NCBI RefSeq assembly: GCF_014192275.1
Contig: NZ_JACHXR010000001.1
Location: 859,478-907,490, forward strand
Direction of reading: 5' to 3'
DNA length: 48,013 nucleotides
Source of the DNA: Halomonas stenophila
Lineage (GTDB): Bacteria; Pseudomonadota; Gammaproteobacteria; Pseudomonadales; Halomonadaceae
Position numbers and translations under genes: made by a program. This document shows, in pieces, positions 25,761-34,175 of the stretch. Below the pieces are notes generated by a model. It made no database searches and was not told where the DNA came from. It was given only the letters and a program-made list of their open reading frames with translations. Each line of letters begins with the position of its first letter. Position 1 is the stretch's first letter.

Positions 25761-26186
25761 TCAGGGCGGCGGCGTCATGACCCTTTCCATCAACCGCTGG
25801 GCCAGGCGGCTGCCTTCCTGCAGCGAGCCGACATCGGACAGGTCATCGAGCAGTTCGCAGACCCACAGCCGCGGCTGCCCCTCGAGGACCAGGGGGCGGA
25901 AGGGATAGACCCCGGAGGGCAGGGACACCCGCCGCAGGGCCTCGGGCGCGGCGGGCGGCTCGTCCTGGAGTGGCACCAGGGCCAGCGACAGCGACAGCGG
26001 GGTGATCAGCGCGCCGAGCAGCACCTCGCGCCCCTCCCCCAGGGCATGGGGCTGGAAGCACAGCGCATCCACGCCCAGCCGGGGATTGTAGCGCGCCTCG
26101 GCCTTGGCCGCCCTGAGATGGCGGTGCTCCCAGGCCCGGGCCAGCTGCTGCAGCCGAGCGTATTGTTCGGCCGTCAATGCCTGCAT
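25761..26186 (-). CDS. HybE-like ([NiFe]-hydrogenase assembly chaperone family) protein
   Basis: The 141-residue protein shows the pattern of the HybE family: YNPRLGVDALCFQ, then GALITPLSLSLALVPL (in the place of the family's GVLxTPWFMNLVLLP) and LPSGVYPFRPL. HybE proteins bind hydrogenase precursors, but no hydrogenase gene is in this window, so another role is likely. CGGAGGACGAC precedes ATG at 26186. It lies upstream of bdhA on the same strand, 69 bp away. The family call rests on remembered motif pattern and is moderate. Confidence 0.6.
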   Translation of the reverse strand: MQALTAEQYARLQQLARAWEHRHLRAAKAEARYNPRLGVDALCFQPHALGEGREVLLGALITPLSLSLALVPLQDEPPAAPEALRRVSLPSGVYPFRPLVLEGQPRLWVCELLDDLSDVGSLQEGSRLAQRLMERVMTPPP

Positions 26187-26299
26187 GTCGTCCTCCGAAG
26201 GGTGTCGAGGCGACAGTATAGGGGCTCGGCCCGGCATTCGGCAGTGGCCGGGCGAGCTGCTAGCATGAAGGCGTCCTTCCCCCAGCCCGAGGAGCCGTC

Positions 26300-27121
26300 A
26301 TGAGCCCCGAGAACCGCCTCGAGATCGCCGTCGACATCGCCCGCCACGCCGGGCGCCTGATCGCCGAGGCCCGCGAGGAAGGCGGCATCGAGCACCGCTT
26401 CAAGCACGGCCAGGAGCTGGTGACCGATACCGACGTCGAGGTGGACACCTATATCGGCGATCGCCTGGAGGCGAGCTTTCCCGACGAGCATCGCCTCAGC
26501 GAGGAACTGGCCCCCGACCGCGAGGCCCTCGAGCACACCCAGGACATGTGGGTGGTGGACCCCATCGACGGTACCGTCAACTTCGCCCATGGGCTGCGCC
26601 ACGTGGCCGTCTCCATCGGCTGGGTGAGCGGCGGTCACCTGAAGCTCGGGGTGGTCCACGCGCCCTTCCTCGACGAGACCTTCACGGCCCTGGCCGGCCG
26701 CGGCGCCTGGCGCAACGGCGAACCGATCCATGCCAGCCGCACCCGGGACCTGGCGCGCTGCCTGGTGGGGACCGGCTTCCCCTACCGTCGCGACAGCCGC
26801 CCGCCGCTGATGCGCCGGCTGATGGCCGTGCTCACCCACTGCCAGGACGTGCGGCGCAACGGCTCGGCGGCCCTCGACCTCTGCGACGTGGCCTGCGGGC
26901 GCCTCGATGCCTACTACGAGAGCGTCTCGCCCTGGGACTTCGCCGCCGGCCTGCTGATCGCCCGGGAGGCCGGGGCCCGCACCGGCCATCTCTATCCCGG
27001 TCCCGGCGGCATCCCCGAGGAGCTCTACGGCGAGAACCTGCTGGTCACCAGCCCCGCCCTCTACGACGATCTCGGCAACCTGCTGCGCCGCGCCGATGCC
27101 AGCGAGCTGGAGACGTTCTGA
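26300..27121 (+). CDS. Inositol monophosphatase-family phosphatase
   Basis: This 273-residue metal-dependent sugar-phosphatase-fold enzyme has the motif 1 region SEEL, motif 2 DPIDGTVNF (87-95, metal ligands D87 and D90) and the C-terminal WDFAAG (212-217, D213). These are the full active-site set of the IMPase/CysQ/SuhB superfamily. The substrate (inositol phosphate, PAP, or another) is not determined. GAGGAG precedes ATG at 26300. It is a single gene, divergent from the HybE-like gene. Confidence 0.9.
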   Translation: MSPENRLEIAVDIARHAGRLIAEAREEGGIEHRFKHGQELVTDTDVEVDTYIGDRLEASFPDEHRLSEELAPDREALEHTQDMWVVDPIDGTVNFAHGLRHVAVSIGWVSGGHLKLGVVHAPFLDETFTALAGRGAWRNGEPIHASRTRDLARCLVGTGFPYRRDSRPPLMRRLMAVLTHCQDVRRNGSAALDLCDVACGRLDAYYESVSPWDFAAGLLIAREAGARTGHLYPGPGGIPEELYGENLLVTSPALYDDLGNLLRRADASELETF

Positions 27122-27252
27122 GGCCCGCCCGATAGTCCTCGGCAATGACCCCATCAGGCCTCGCCTATTGGCCAAATCCGCTGTGCTCGTTCACAATGGC
27201 GCCAGATTTTTCCCGCCCCCTTTCACGCATCCACGGATGCAAGGAGTAGTTG

Positions 27253-27522
27253 ATGTTCGTCGTTATCTTCGGTCGTCCCGCCTGCCCGTTCTGCGTGCGC
27301 GCCAAGGCACTCGCCGAGAAGCTCGAAGGCGCCGGCGCCATCACGGGCTTCCGTTACGTGGATATCCACGAGGAAGGCATCACCAAGGCCGATATGGAGA
27401 AGACCATCGGCAAGCCGGTCGAGACCGTGCCGCAGATCTTCGTCGACCAGGCCCACGTGGGCGGCTTCACCGAGTTCGACCAGTACGCCCGCGACCGGGA
27501 GTGGCTGACCGCCAGCGCCTGA
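27253..27522 (+). CDS. grxA: Glutaredoxin 1 (GrxA type)
   Basis: This dithiol glutaredoxin reduces disulfides, including that of ribonucleotide reductase, using glutathione. The 89-residue protein aligns over its length with E. coli GrxA: FGRPACPFCVRAKALAEKL with C11 and C14, YVDIHEEGITK, GKPVETVPQIFVD with the cis-Pro, and the GG pair. AAGGAG lies six bases before ATG at 27253; the frame also opens with a TTG one codon earlier. A 14-bp palindrome (GCATCC-AC-GGATGC, 27227-27240) abuts the Shine-Dalgarno and could affect translation. Confidence 0.94.
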   Translation: MFVVIFGRPACPFCVRAKALAEKLEGAGAITGFRYVDIHEEGITKADMEKTIGKPVETVPQIFVDQAHVGGFTEFDQYARDREWLTASA

Positions 27523-27540
27523 GCCTCCGGCGCCGCGCAC

Positions 27541-27571
27541 CGAGAACCGCCTACGGGCGGTTCTCGCGTTT
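27541..27571 (+). terminator. Intrinsic terminator of grxA
   Basis: CGAGAACCGCC (27541-27551), a TACG loop and GGCGGTTCTCG (27556-27566) form a perfect 11-bp stem followed by CGTTTC. It begins 18 bases after the grxA stop. Confidence 0.8.
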
Positions 27572-27671
27572 CGGGCCCCGGCGTTCCTGCCTCGTTGAAT
27601 CTGCCCACACCCCCGCCGCTTACACTGCGTAGTGTCAGCGCACAGGGCACCAGCACAGAGGGCGAGGCAGG

Positions 27672-28439
27672 ATGCAACGTGAAGAGTTCGTTCAGCAACT
27701 ATGGCTGGACTATGTCCACCACCACCCGGATATCGGCGGGCTGCGGCTGTGGCCGGTGGAGACCCCACCGGAATATCTGGCCCTGCTGACCCTCAACCAT
27801 GGCCCCTGGTCGATGGAGGCGCTGCTGCCGACCCTGGTGCGCTTCGGCTACCGTCCCGTGCAGCGCTATGCCATGGCCGACCGGGGGCTGCTGGTGACGC
27901 TGCTGGCCGCCCCCGACGAGGGCGCCTGGCTGGTACTCGCCGAGCTGCAGCTCGGCACCCTCTCGCGGAGCCCCCGGGCGGCCCTGGAGCAGTTGGTGGC
28001 GCAGGCCCCGCCCGAGGCGACCCGTGGCCAGAACCTGCTGTGTCGCGCCCGGCCCTGGCCGATGCCCGACTGGGCGAGCTACCAGGCCCTGGCGGCGGCC
28101 CATCCGCTGGCCGGCTGGCTGGCGGTCATGGGGCCCGGGCTGCATCACCCGGGCTTCGACTGCGCCCGCCTCGGCGAGGAAATCGGCCGGCTGGACACCC
28201 GCCTGCGCGACAATGGCCTGAGCGGTGACGCCGACCGCCACCATGGCGTCTTGCCGATTTCCCCCCTGCTGGACTACCGCTTCTATCCGACGCTGCCCCG
28301 TCGGCTAGCCTTCGCCGAGGGCGATGAGCATCGGCTGGCCCTGGGCGGGCTGGCGCTCGTCCAGAAGCAGGTCAGCGCCAACCAGGAACGCACCGTCGAG
28401 CTGCTGCTCCCCCACCATACCCGCTGCGAGCTCAGCTGA
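27672..28439 (+). CDS. Divergent DUF1338/HglS-like protein
   Basis: The 255-residue protein has the order of elements of DUF1338 (VOC-fold 2-oxoadipate dioxygenase/decarboxylase relatives): LWLDYVHHHPD, then YLALLTLN where the family has DHIALRT, MEALLPTLVRFGYRP, and WLVLAEL for the PRVFISEL strand. The first metal histidine of the family seems to be missing, so enzyme activity by the usual mechanism is doubtful. GAGGCAGG precedes ATG at 27672. The family call is tentative; otherwise it is a hypothetical soluble protein. It is monocistronic after grxA. Confidence 0.5.
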   Translation: MQREEFVQQLWLDYVHHHPDIGGLRLWPVETPPEYLALLTLNHGPWSMEALLPTLVRFGYRPVQRYAMADRGLLVTLLAAPDEGAWLVLAELQLGTLSRSPRAALEQLVAQAPPEATRGQNLLCRARPWPMPDWASYQALAAAHPLAGWLAVMGPGLHHPGFDCARLGEEIGRLDTRLRDNGLSGDADRHHGVLPISPLLDYRFYPTLPRRLAFAEGDEHRLALGGLALVQKQVSANQERTVELLLPHHTRCELS

Positions 28440-28447
28440 CCGGACCA

Positions 28448-28467
28448 TCCACAGATTCTGTGGATAA
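28448..28467. other. Palindrome containing an exact DnaA-box sequence
   Basis: TCCACAGATTCTGTGGA (28448-28464) is a perfect palindrome around an ATT centre. Its right arm runs into TGTGGATAA (28459-28467), the exact complement of the DnaA box TTATCCACA. It begins 9 bases after the stop of the DUF1338-like gene and could simply be a hairpin terminator. No cluster of boxes or AT-rich unwinding element is nearby. Confidence 0.5.
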
Positions 28468-28554
28468 CGCTGTGCACCGGTGACGGACAAGCGTCCGGGA
28501 CCGGCCTGGCAGCGAGGTGTCGCTTGGAATGGTCAGATTTTCGGCATCCCGACA

Positions 28555-28589
28555 CGCCTCGGCCCGGACACGCGGTCCGGGCCGAGGCG
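28555..28589 (-). terminator. Long perfect hairpin after scoB
   Basis: A 15-bp perfect GC-rich stem (28555-28569 with 28575-28589, 5-base loop) lies between the convergent DUF1338-like gene and scoB, 22 bases past the scoB stop. No good T-run follows on the minus strand, so it may act as a barrier or a two-way terminator. Confidence 0.6.
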
Positions 28590-28611
28590 AGGTGGGGCGA
28601 GACGGGCCGCG

Positions 28612-29274
28612 TCACTCGGCGAAGGTCATCTCCGGCACGTGCTCCGGCACGATCAGCTTGCCGGCCGTCTTCTCGACGATCTCCTCGACGGACACCCCCG
28701 GGGCGCGTTCCTTGAGCACGAAGGCGCCGTTCTCGATCTCCAGGTAGGCGAGGTCGGTGAGCACCCGGTTGATGCAGCCGGCGCCGGTGAGCGGCAGGTT
28801 GCACTGCTCGAGCAGCTTTGATTCGCCGTGCTTGGAGGCGTGGGTCATGGTGCAGATGATGTTCTCGGCCCCCGCCACCAGGTCCATGGCGCCGCCCATG
28901 CCCTTGATCAGCTTGCCCGGGATCATCCAGGAGGCGATGTTGCCGTGCTGGTCGACCTCGAAGGCGCCCAGCACGGTGAGGTCCACGTGGCCGCCACGGA
29001 TCATGGCGAAGGACTCCGCCGAGGAGAAGATCGCCGCGCCCGGCCGGGCGGTGACCGTCTGCTTGCCGGCGTTGATCATGTCCGGGTCCAGTTCCTCCTC
29101 GGTGGGGAAGCGCCCCATGCCCAGCAGGCCGTTCTCGGACTGCAGCATCACGTCGATGTCGTCCGGGACATGGTTGGCGACCAGGGTGGGGATGCCGATG
29201 CCCAGGTTGACGTAGAAGCCGTCCTCGAGTTCGCGCGCCACGCGCATTGCCATCTGTTCGCGAGTCAGTGCCAT
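28612..29274 (-). CDS. scoB: 3-oxoacid (acetoacetate) CoA-transferase subunit B
   Basis: The beta subunit carries the catalytic glutamate that transfers CoA from a donor such as succinyl-CoA to acetoacetate. The 220-residue protein shows GIGIPTLV (25-32), the SENG motif with E47, and GAFEVDQHGNIASW. It ends with EHVPEMTF. GAGG precedes ATG at 29274. The alpha subunit gene lies upstream on the same strand but 206 bp away, and the gap is filled by a structured repeat; these two genes are usually nearly contiguous. Confidence 0.95.
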   Translation of the reverse strand: MALTREQMAMRVARELEDGFYVNLGIGIPTLVANHVPDDIDVMLQSENGLLGMGRFPTEEELDPDMINAGKQTVTARPGAAIFSSAESFAMIRGGHVDLTVLGAFEVDQHGNIASWMIPGKLIKGMGGAMDLVAGAENIICTMTHASKHGESKLLEQCNLPLTGAGCINRVLTDLAYLEIENGAFVLKERAPGVSVEEIVEKTAGKLIVPEHVPEMTFAE

Positions 29275-29333
29275 CTTGATGCCTCTTGTATCTTGTAAGG
29301 GATGAGCGCCGGTGAACCCTGCTCGAGGCCAAT

Positions 29334-29431
29334 GCCGGCGGCAGATCTACGAGGAGGCGCTGTGAACCCTTCCCTGGGCGCTACCGACGCCATTCCATGG
29401 CGTAGGACCTCCTCTACGATCTGCCCCCGGC
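29334..29431. repeat. Structured extragenic repeat, copy 2, inside the scoA-scoB operon
   Basis: The core is almost identical to copy 1 at 12566-12660. The outer stem is GCCGG/CCGGC plus GGCAGATC (29340-29347) with GATCTGCC (29418-29425), interrupted by one C.C mismatch. Then come a symmetric TAC/TAC internal loop, an inner stem GAGGAGG (29351-29357) with CCTCCTC (29408-29414), and an arm ACGCCAT/ATGGCGT with a TCC loop. Stem bases differ from copy 1 but stay paired. It lies in the same orientation as copy 1. Confidence 0.85.
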
Positions 29432-29480
29432 GCCTCTCGCGCTATCCAACGGCGAATGTCCGGGAGATGGAGCGAAACCC

Positions 29481-30182
29481 TCAGCCCTGGTGGACGGTGC
29501 GCTTCTCGATGCGCTTCTCGAAGTTGCCCTGGATGATGCGATCGACGTAGATGCCCGGGGTGTGGATCTGGTCCGGCGCGAGCTCGCCGGGCTCGACGAT
29601 CTCCTCGACCTCGACCACGGTGATCTTGCCCGCGGTGGCGGCCAGCGGATTGAAGTTCTGGGCGGTGTCGCGGTAGACGACGTTGCCGTAGCGGTCGGCC
29701 TTCCAGCCCTTGACGATGGCGAAGTCCCCCACCACGGACTCCTCGAGGATGTAGTGCCGGCCGCCGAACTCGCGGACCTCCTTGCCCTCGCCGATGGGCG
29801 TCCCGTAACCGGTGGCGGTGTAGAAGGCAGGAATGCCGGCGCCGCCCGCCCGCATCTTCTCGGCCAGGGTGCCCTGCGGGGTCAGCACCACCTCGATCTC
29901 GCCTTCCAGCATCTGCTGCTCGAAGAGCGCGTTCTCGCCCACGTAGGAGGCATGGATGGTGCCGATCTGGCGGTCTTCCAGCAGCAGGCCCAGGCCGAAG
30001 CCGTCGACGCCGCAGTTGTTGGAGTAGACGGTCAGGTCCTTGACGCGCCGCCGCTTGATCTCGGCAATCAGGTTCTCGGGGATCCCGCACAGCCCGAAGC
30101 CGCCGGCGATGACGGTCATACCGCTCTCGATGCCGGCCATCGCCTCTTCATAGGAATTCACACGCTTGTCGAATCCGGCCAT
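29481..30182 (-). CDS. scoA: 3-oxoacid (acetoacetate) CoA-transferase subunit A
   Basis: The alpha subunit of the CoA-transferase binds CoA and completes the active enzyme with ScoB. The 233-residue protein has [13 protein letters not shown] (27-39), [15 protein letters not shown] and a [16 protein letters not shown] stretch typical of SCOT alpha. GAGG precedes ATG at 30182. It is the first gene of the scoAB unit and is divergent from a LysR gene across an AT-rich control region. Confidence 0.95.
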   Translation of the reverse strand: MAGFDKRVNSYEEAMAGIESGMTVIAGGFGLCGIPENLIAEIKRRRVKDLTVYSNNCGVDGFGLGLLLEDRQIGTIHASYVGENALFEQQMLEGEIEVVLTPQGTLAEKMRAGGAGIPAFYTATGYGTPIGEGKEVREFGGRHYILEESVVGDFAIVKGWKADRYGNVVYRDTAQNFNPLAATAGKITVVEVEEIVEPGELAPDQIHTPGIYVDRIIQGNFEKRIEKRTVHQG

Positions 30183-30239
30183 ATCGCTGCCTCAACTGGT
30201 TGGAGGATGGTTGTTATCGCGGTCCTGGCAGTGTCGCGG

Positions 30240-30301
30240 GAGGCAATATATTTGTTAAGTTTGTTTTTCTTATCGATTATTTTATATTTCAAATCAATCG
30301 A
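30240..30301. promoter_or_regulatory. AT-rich divergent control region between scoA and a LysR gene
   Basis: This is an AT-rich island in an otherwise GC-rich sequence. It contains GATT-N13-AATC (30275-30278 with 30292-30295), a dyad of the T-N11-A kind used by LysR regulators, nested in TCGATT-N17-AATCGA (30273-30278 with 30296-30301). The LysR gene begins 20 bases further on, and scoA lies 58 bases away on the other side. That LysR controls both is inference from this layout. Confidence 0.5.
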
Positions 30302-30321
30302 CGCCGCCGTGGAGGCCGTCC

Positions 30322-31224
30322 ATGACCGTCAAGCAACTCCGGGCCTTCCTCGCCGTGGCCCAGACCCTGAGCTTCACCCAGGCCTGCGAGCGACTCCACC
30401 TCTCCCAGCCGGCCCTGAGCCTGACCGTCAAGGGCCTGGAGGAAAGCCTGGGCGGACGGCTGCTGACCCGCAGCACCCGCAGCGTGCGGCTGACCCCGGA
30501 AGGCGAGTCCCTGGTCCCGCTCGCCGAGCGCCTGCTGGCCGACTGGGACAACACCGAGGAGCTGTTGCGCCAGCGCTTCACCCTGCGCCTGGGCCGCGTC
30601 GCCGTGGCCGCCATGCCCTCCTTCGCCGGCAACCAGCTGCCCGGCGTGCTGATGGCCTTCCGCCAGCGCTATCCGCGCATCAACGTGACCGTCCACGACG
30701 TCATCAACGAGCAGGTCATCGACATGGTCCACCAGGGCCGCGTCGAGCTGGGCATCGCCTTCGAGCCCGAGGCCGCCCAGTCGCTGCACTTCGCCCCGCT
30801 GTACCGGGACCGCTTCGTCGCCGTGGTCCCGGCCGACTCGGCCCTGGCGACGCGCGCCTCGATCGACTGGCCGGCGCTGCTGACCCGGGACTTCATCACC
30901 CTGCAGCGCCCCTCCATGGTCCGCCGGCTCCTCGAGCAGCAGCTGCGCCTGCAGGGGATCGAGCTGCCGGTGGCCTTCGAGAGCCACCATCTGGCCACCG
31001 TCGGGCGCATGGTCGCCAGCGGCCTCGGCGTCAGCGCCGTCCCCTCGCTGTGCATCCACCAGATGCAGGAACTCGGCGCGCGCTGCCTGTCGCTGCATGC
31101 GCCGGTCATCGAGCGGGCGGTGGGCATCCTCTCGCCCAGCGCCGATGACCTCTCGGTGGCCGCCCAGGCGCTGCGGGAGGTGCTGCAGGAAACCGTGTCG
31201 ACCCCGGTGCTAAGCTCAGGGTAG
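30322..31224 (+). CDS. LysR-family regulator, likely of acetoacetate/3-hydroxybutyrate use
   Basis: The 300-residue protein has the LysR HTH (about 16-37, LSFTQACERLHLSQPALSLTVKGLE) and a periplasmic-binding-like effector domain with AAMPSFAGNQLPGVL and GLGVSAVPSL. GGAGG precedes ATG at 30322. It lies between the divergent scoAB genes and acetoacetyl-CoA synthetase, which begins 30 bp downstream on the same strand. The neighbours suggest that it senses a C4 ketone-body metabolite; this is not shown by the sequence itself. Confidence 0.92.
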   Translation: MTVKQLRAFLAVAQTLSFTQACERLHLSQPALSLTVKGLEESLGGRLLTRSTRSVRLTPEGESLVPLAERLLADWDNTEELLRQRFTLRLGRVAVAAMPSFAGNQLPGVLMAFRQRYPRINVTVHDVINEQVIDMVHQGRVELGIAFEPEAAQSLHFAPLYRDRFVAVVPADSALATRASIDWPALLTRDFITLQRPSMVRRLLEQQLRLQGIELPVAFESHHLATVGRMVASGLGVSAVPSLCIHQMQELGARCLSLHAPVIERAVGILSPSADDLSVAAQALREVLQETVSTPVLSSG

Positions 31225-31254
31225 ACATCGCGGCACGGCGCGGGAGGCAAGCAT

Positions 31255-33204
31255 ATGGCCACTCCAGTCTGGCAACCGTCCCCCGAGGCGATCGCGAGCA
31301 CCCAGATGACGGCCCTGATGCGCCGCATCGAGGATGCCCATGGCGATGCCCTCACCGACTACGGGGCCCTGCACGCCTGGAGCCTCGCCCATCCCGAGGC
31401 CTTCTGGTCGCTGCTGTGGGAGACCTTCGATATCGTCGCCGAGACCCGCGGCGAACGGGTGCTCGTCGACCCCGAGGCGATGCCCGGCGCCCGCTGGTTC
31501 CCCGAGGCACGACTCAACTTCGCCGCCAACCTGCTGCGCCGCCGGGACGACCACCCGGCCCTGGTCGCCCTGGACGAGCGCGGCCGGCGCCGCAGCCTGG
31601 GCTACGACGAGCTGCATCGCCGGGTGGCGCGCCTGGCCGCCGCGCTGCGCGCCAGCGGCGTGACAGCCGGCGACCGGGTCGCCGGCCTGGTGCCCAATGC
31701 GGAGCCGGCGGTGATCGCCATGCTGGCTACCGCCCGTCTCGGCGCCGTCTGGTCCTCCTGCTCGCCCGACTTCGGCGTCCAGGGGGTGCTCGACCGCTTC
31801 GGCCAGATCGAGCCCAAGGTGCTGATCGCCGCCGACGGCTACACCTGGAACGGCAAGGCGATCGATATCCGCCCGCGACTGGCGCAGGTCACCGCGGCCC
31901 TCGAGGGCCTGGCGGCCGTGGTGGTCTTCCCCTTCCTCGACGACCGACCCGACCTCGGCGACATCCCGGGCGCGGTGGCCTGGGACGACTACCTGGCCGG
32001 GGAGGCGGACGAGCCGGCCTTCGCCGCCCTGCCCTTCGACCATCCGCTCTATATCCTCTACTCCTCGGGCACCACCGGCACGCCCAAGTGCATCGTCCAC
32101 GCCGCCGGCGGCACCCTGCTCCAGCACCTCAAGGAGCATCGCCTGCATACCGACCTGGGCGCGGACGACGTCTTCTTCTACTACACCACCTGTGGCTGGA
32201 TGATGTGGAACTGGCTGGTCTCGGGACTCGCCAGCGGCGCCACCCTGGTGCTGTTTGACGGCGCTCCCTTCGCGCCGTCTCCCGACGCCCTCTGGGCGAT
32301 GGCCGAACGCGAGGGCGTGACGGTGTTCGGCACCAGCGCCCGGTATCTCGCGGCCTGCGAGAAGGAAGGCCTCGCGCCGGGCCGGGACCACGACCTCTCG
32401 CGGCTGCGCGCGGTGCTCTCCACCGGCTCGGCCCTGGCCCATGAATCCTTCGACTATGTCTACCGGGACATCAAGGCCGACCTGCTGCTCGCCTCCATCT
32501 CCGGCGGCACCGATATCGTCTCCTGCTTCGCCCTGGGCTGTCCGATTCGCCCCGTCTACCGCGGCCAGTTGCAGTGCCGCGGGCTGGGCATGGCGGTGGA
32601 CGTCCTCGACGACGACGGCCGGCCGCTGCGCGGCGAGAAGGGCGAGCTGGTGTGCACCCGGCCCTTCCCGGCGATGCCCATCGGCTTCTGGAACGACCCC
32701 GACGGCAGGCGCTATCACGACGCCTACTTCGCCACCTTTCCCGGCATCTGGGCCCACGGCGACCTCGCCGAGATCACCGCGGAGGACGGCCTGATCATCC
32801 ACGGCCGCTCCGATGCCGTGCTCAACCCCGGCGGGGTGCGCATCGGCACCGCCGAGATCTACCGCCAGGTGGAGAAGGTCGAGGACGTGCTCGAGTCGTT
32901 GTGCATCGCCCAGCAGTGGCAGGACGATGTGCGGGTGGTGCTCTTCGTGCGCCTGCGCGAGGGGCTGACCCTGGACGACGCCCTGCGCCGGAGAATCCGT
33001 GACACCATCCGCGCCAACGCCACGCCGCGGCATGTCCCGGCGAAGATCCTCCAGGTCGACGACCTGCCCCGTACCCGCTCGGGCAAGCTCGTGGAACTGG
33101 CGGTGCGCAACGTCGTCCACGGGCAGCCCGTCAAGAACCGCGAGGCGCTCGCCAACCCCGAGGCCCTGGCACTCTTCGAGGACCTGCCCGACCTGCAGGA
33201 ATGA
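31255..33204 (+). CDS. Acetoacetyl-CoA synthetase
   Basis: This ATP-dependent ligase activates acetoacetate to acetoacetyl-CoA through an adenylate. The 649-residue protein is a full-length ANL-superfamily member with the N-terminal ACAS domain, FNFAANLL-like entry (LNFAANLL), the P-loop [10 protein letters not shown] (269-278), [11 protein letters not shown] typical of acetoacetyl-CoA synthetases, WAHGDLAEI, and the catalytic lysine K611 in [17 protein letters not shown] precedes ATG. It gives a second route for acetoacetate beside ScoAB, without needing succinyl-CoA. Confidence 0.95.
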   Translation: MATPVWQPSPEAIASTQMTALMRRIEDAHGDALTDYGALHAWSLAHPEAFWSLLWETFDIVAETRGERVLVDPEAMPGARWFPEARLNFAANLLRRRDDHPALVALDERGRRRSLGYDELHRRVARLAAALRASGVTAGDRVAGLVPNAEPAVIAMLATARLGAVWSSCSPDFGVQGVLDRFGQIEPKVLIAADGYTWNGKAIDIRPRLAQVTAALEGLAAVVVFPFLDDRPDLGDIPGAVAWDDYLAGEADEPAFAALPFDHPLYILYSSGTTGTPKCIVHAAGGTLLQHLKEHRLHTDLGADDVFFYYTTCGWMMWNWLVSGLASGATLVLFDGAPFAPSPDALWAMAEREGVTVFGTSARYLAACEKEGLAPGRDHDLSRLRAVLSTGSALAHESFDYVYRDIKADLLLASISGGTDIVSCFALGCPIRPVYRGQLQCRGLGMAVDVLDDDGRPLRGEKGELVCTRPFPAMPIGFWNDPDGRRYHDAYFATFPGIWAHGDLAEITAEDGLIIHGRSDAVLNPGGVRIGTAEIYRQVEKVEDVLESLCIAQQWQDDVRVVLFVRLREGLTLDDALRRRIRDTIRANATPRHVPAKILQVDDLPRTRSGKLVELAVRNVVHGQPVKNREALANPEALALFEDLPDLQE

Positions 33205-33305
33205 CGGCTTCCACCGCCACGTCGTTGCTCCTGGCCATCTCCGCTGGGCACCCTCGCCTCGATCCATTAGCATTGCCTTTCTCGACGATGACCAAGGAGA
33301 CCGGC

Positions 33306-34175
33306 ATGTCGACCCTCAGGGGGATCGTCAGTCTGCTGATGCTGACCCTCAACACCCTGTTCTGGGCGGTGCCGCTGATCGCGCTCACCCTGCTCAAGCT
33401 GGTCACGCCGGGGCGTCCCCTGCGTCGCCGCGTGCTTGTCGGGCTCAACGCCATCGCCCGCTGGTGGGTCGACGGCAACCTCTGGTGGATGCGCCACTGG
33501 GTAAGGCCCGACCTGCGCCTGGAGCTGCCGGACGGCCTGACCCGGGACGACTGGTGGCTGGTGCTCTCCAACCATCGCAGCTGGACCGACATCTTCGTGC
33601 TCTTCATGGCCCTGCACCGGCGCATCCCCATGCCGCACTTCTTCGTCAAGCGCCAGCTGATCTGGCTGCCCGTGGTCGGCCTGGCCTTCTGGGCCCTGGA
33701 ATTTCCCATGTTGCGGCGCCTGAGCCGGGAGCAGCGGGAGCGTCACCCGCACCTCGCCCGTCGTGACCGGGAAGCGACCGAGCGCATGTGCCGCCATGCC
33801 CGGGAGCGGCCCATCGCCATCTACAACTTCGTCGAGGGCACCCGCTTCACACCGGCCAAGCATGCCGCGCGCCACAGCCCCTACCGTCACCTGCTGCCGC
33901 CCCGGGCCGGCGGCATCGCCCAGGTCCTGGGCCTGCTCGGTGACCGCCTCGGCGGCATCCTCGACGTGACCATCAGCTACGACAATCCCGAGCCCCGCTT
34001 CTGGGACTTCCTCTGCGGCCGCGAGCAAACCATCCACCTGCGAGCCCGCCATCTGGCGGTGCCGGCCTGGATGCAGCAAGGCGATTACCACCAAGACCCG
34101 ACCTACAAGGAACGCTTCCACTCATGGCTCAACGCCCTGTGGCAGGCCAAGGACGCCGCCCTCGACTCGCCCTGA
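33306..34175 (+). CDS. YihG-like membrane 1-acyl-glycerol-phosphate acyltransferase
   Basis: The 289-residue protein belongs to the PlsC superfamily: the acceptor motif NHRSWTD (89-95, in place of HX4D the family uses NHX4D here), and the VEGTR motif (176-180) for glycerol-phosphate binding. An N-terminal hydrophobic segment (8-34) holds it in the inner membrane. YihG adds unusual fatty acids to phosphatidic acid in E. coli. AAGGAG five bases before the ATG at 33306 decides the start over an upstream in-frame ATG at 33288. Its 3' end overlaps the next gene by 52 bases. Confidence 0.9.
   Translation: MSTLRGIVSLLMLTLNTLFWAVPLIALTLLKLVTPGRPLRRRVLVGLNAIARWWVDGNLWWMRHWVRPDLRLELPDGLTRDDWWLVLSNHRSWTDIFVLFMALHRRIPMPHFFVKRQLIWLPVVGLAFWALEFPMLRRLSREQRERHPHLARRDREATERMCRHARERPIAIYNFVEGTRFTPAKHAARHSPYRHLLPPRAGGIAQVLGLLGDRLGGILDVTISYDNPEPRFWDFLCGREQTIHLRARHLAVPAWMQQGDYHQDPTYKERFHSWLNALWQAKDAALDSP

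Noticed and set aside
28448..28467. Replication origin
   Set aside because: There is only one DnaA box, no AT-rich unwinding region, and no dnaA, dnaN or gidA nearby.
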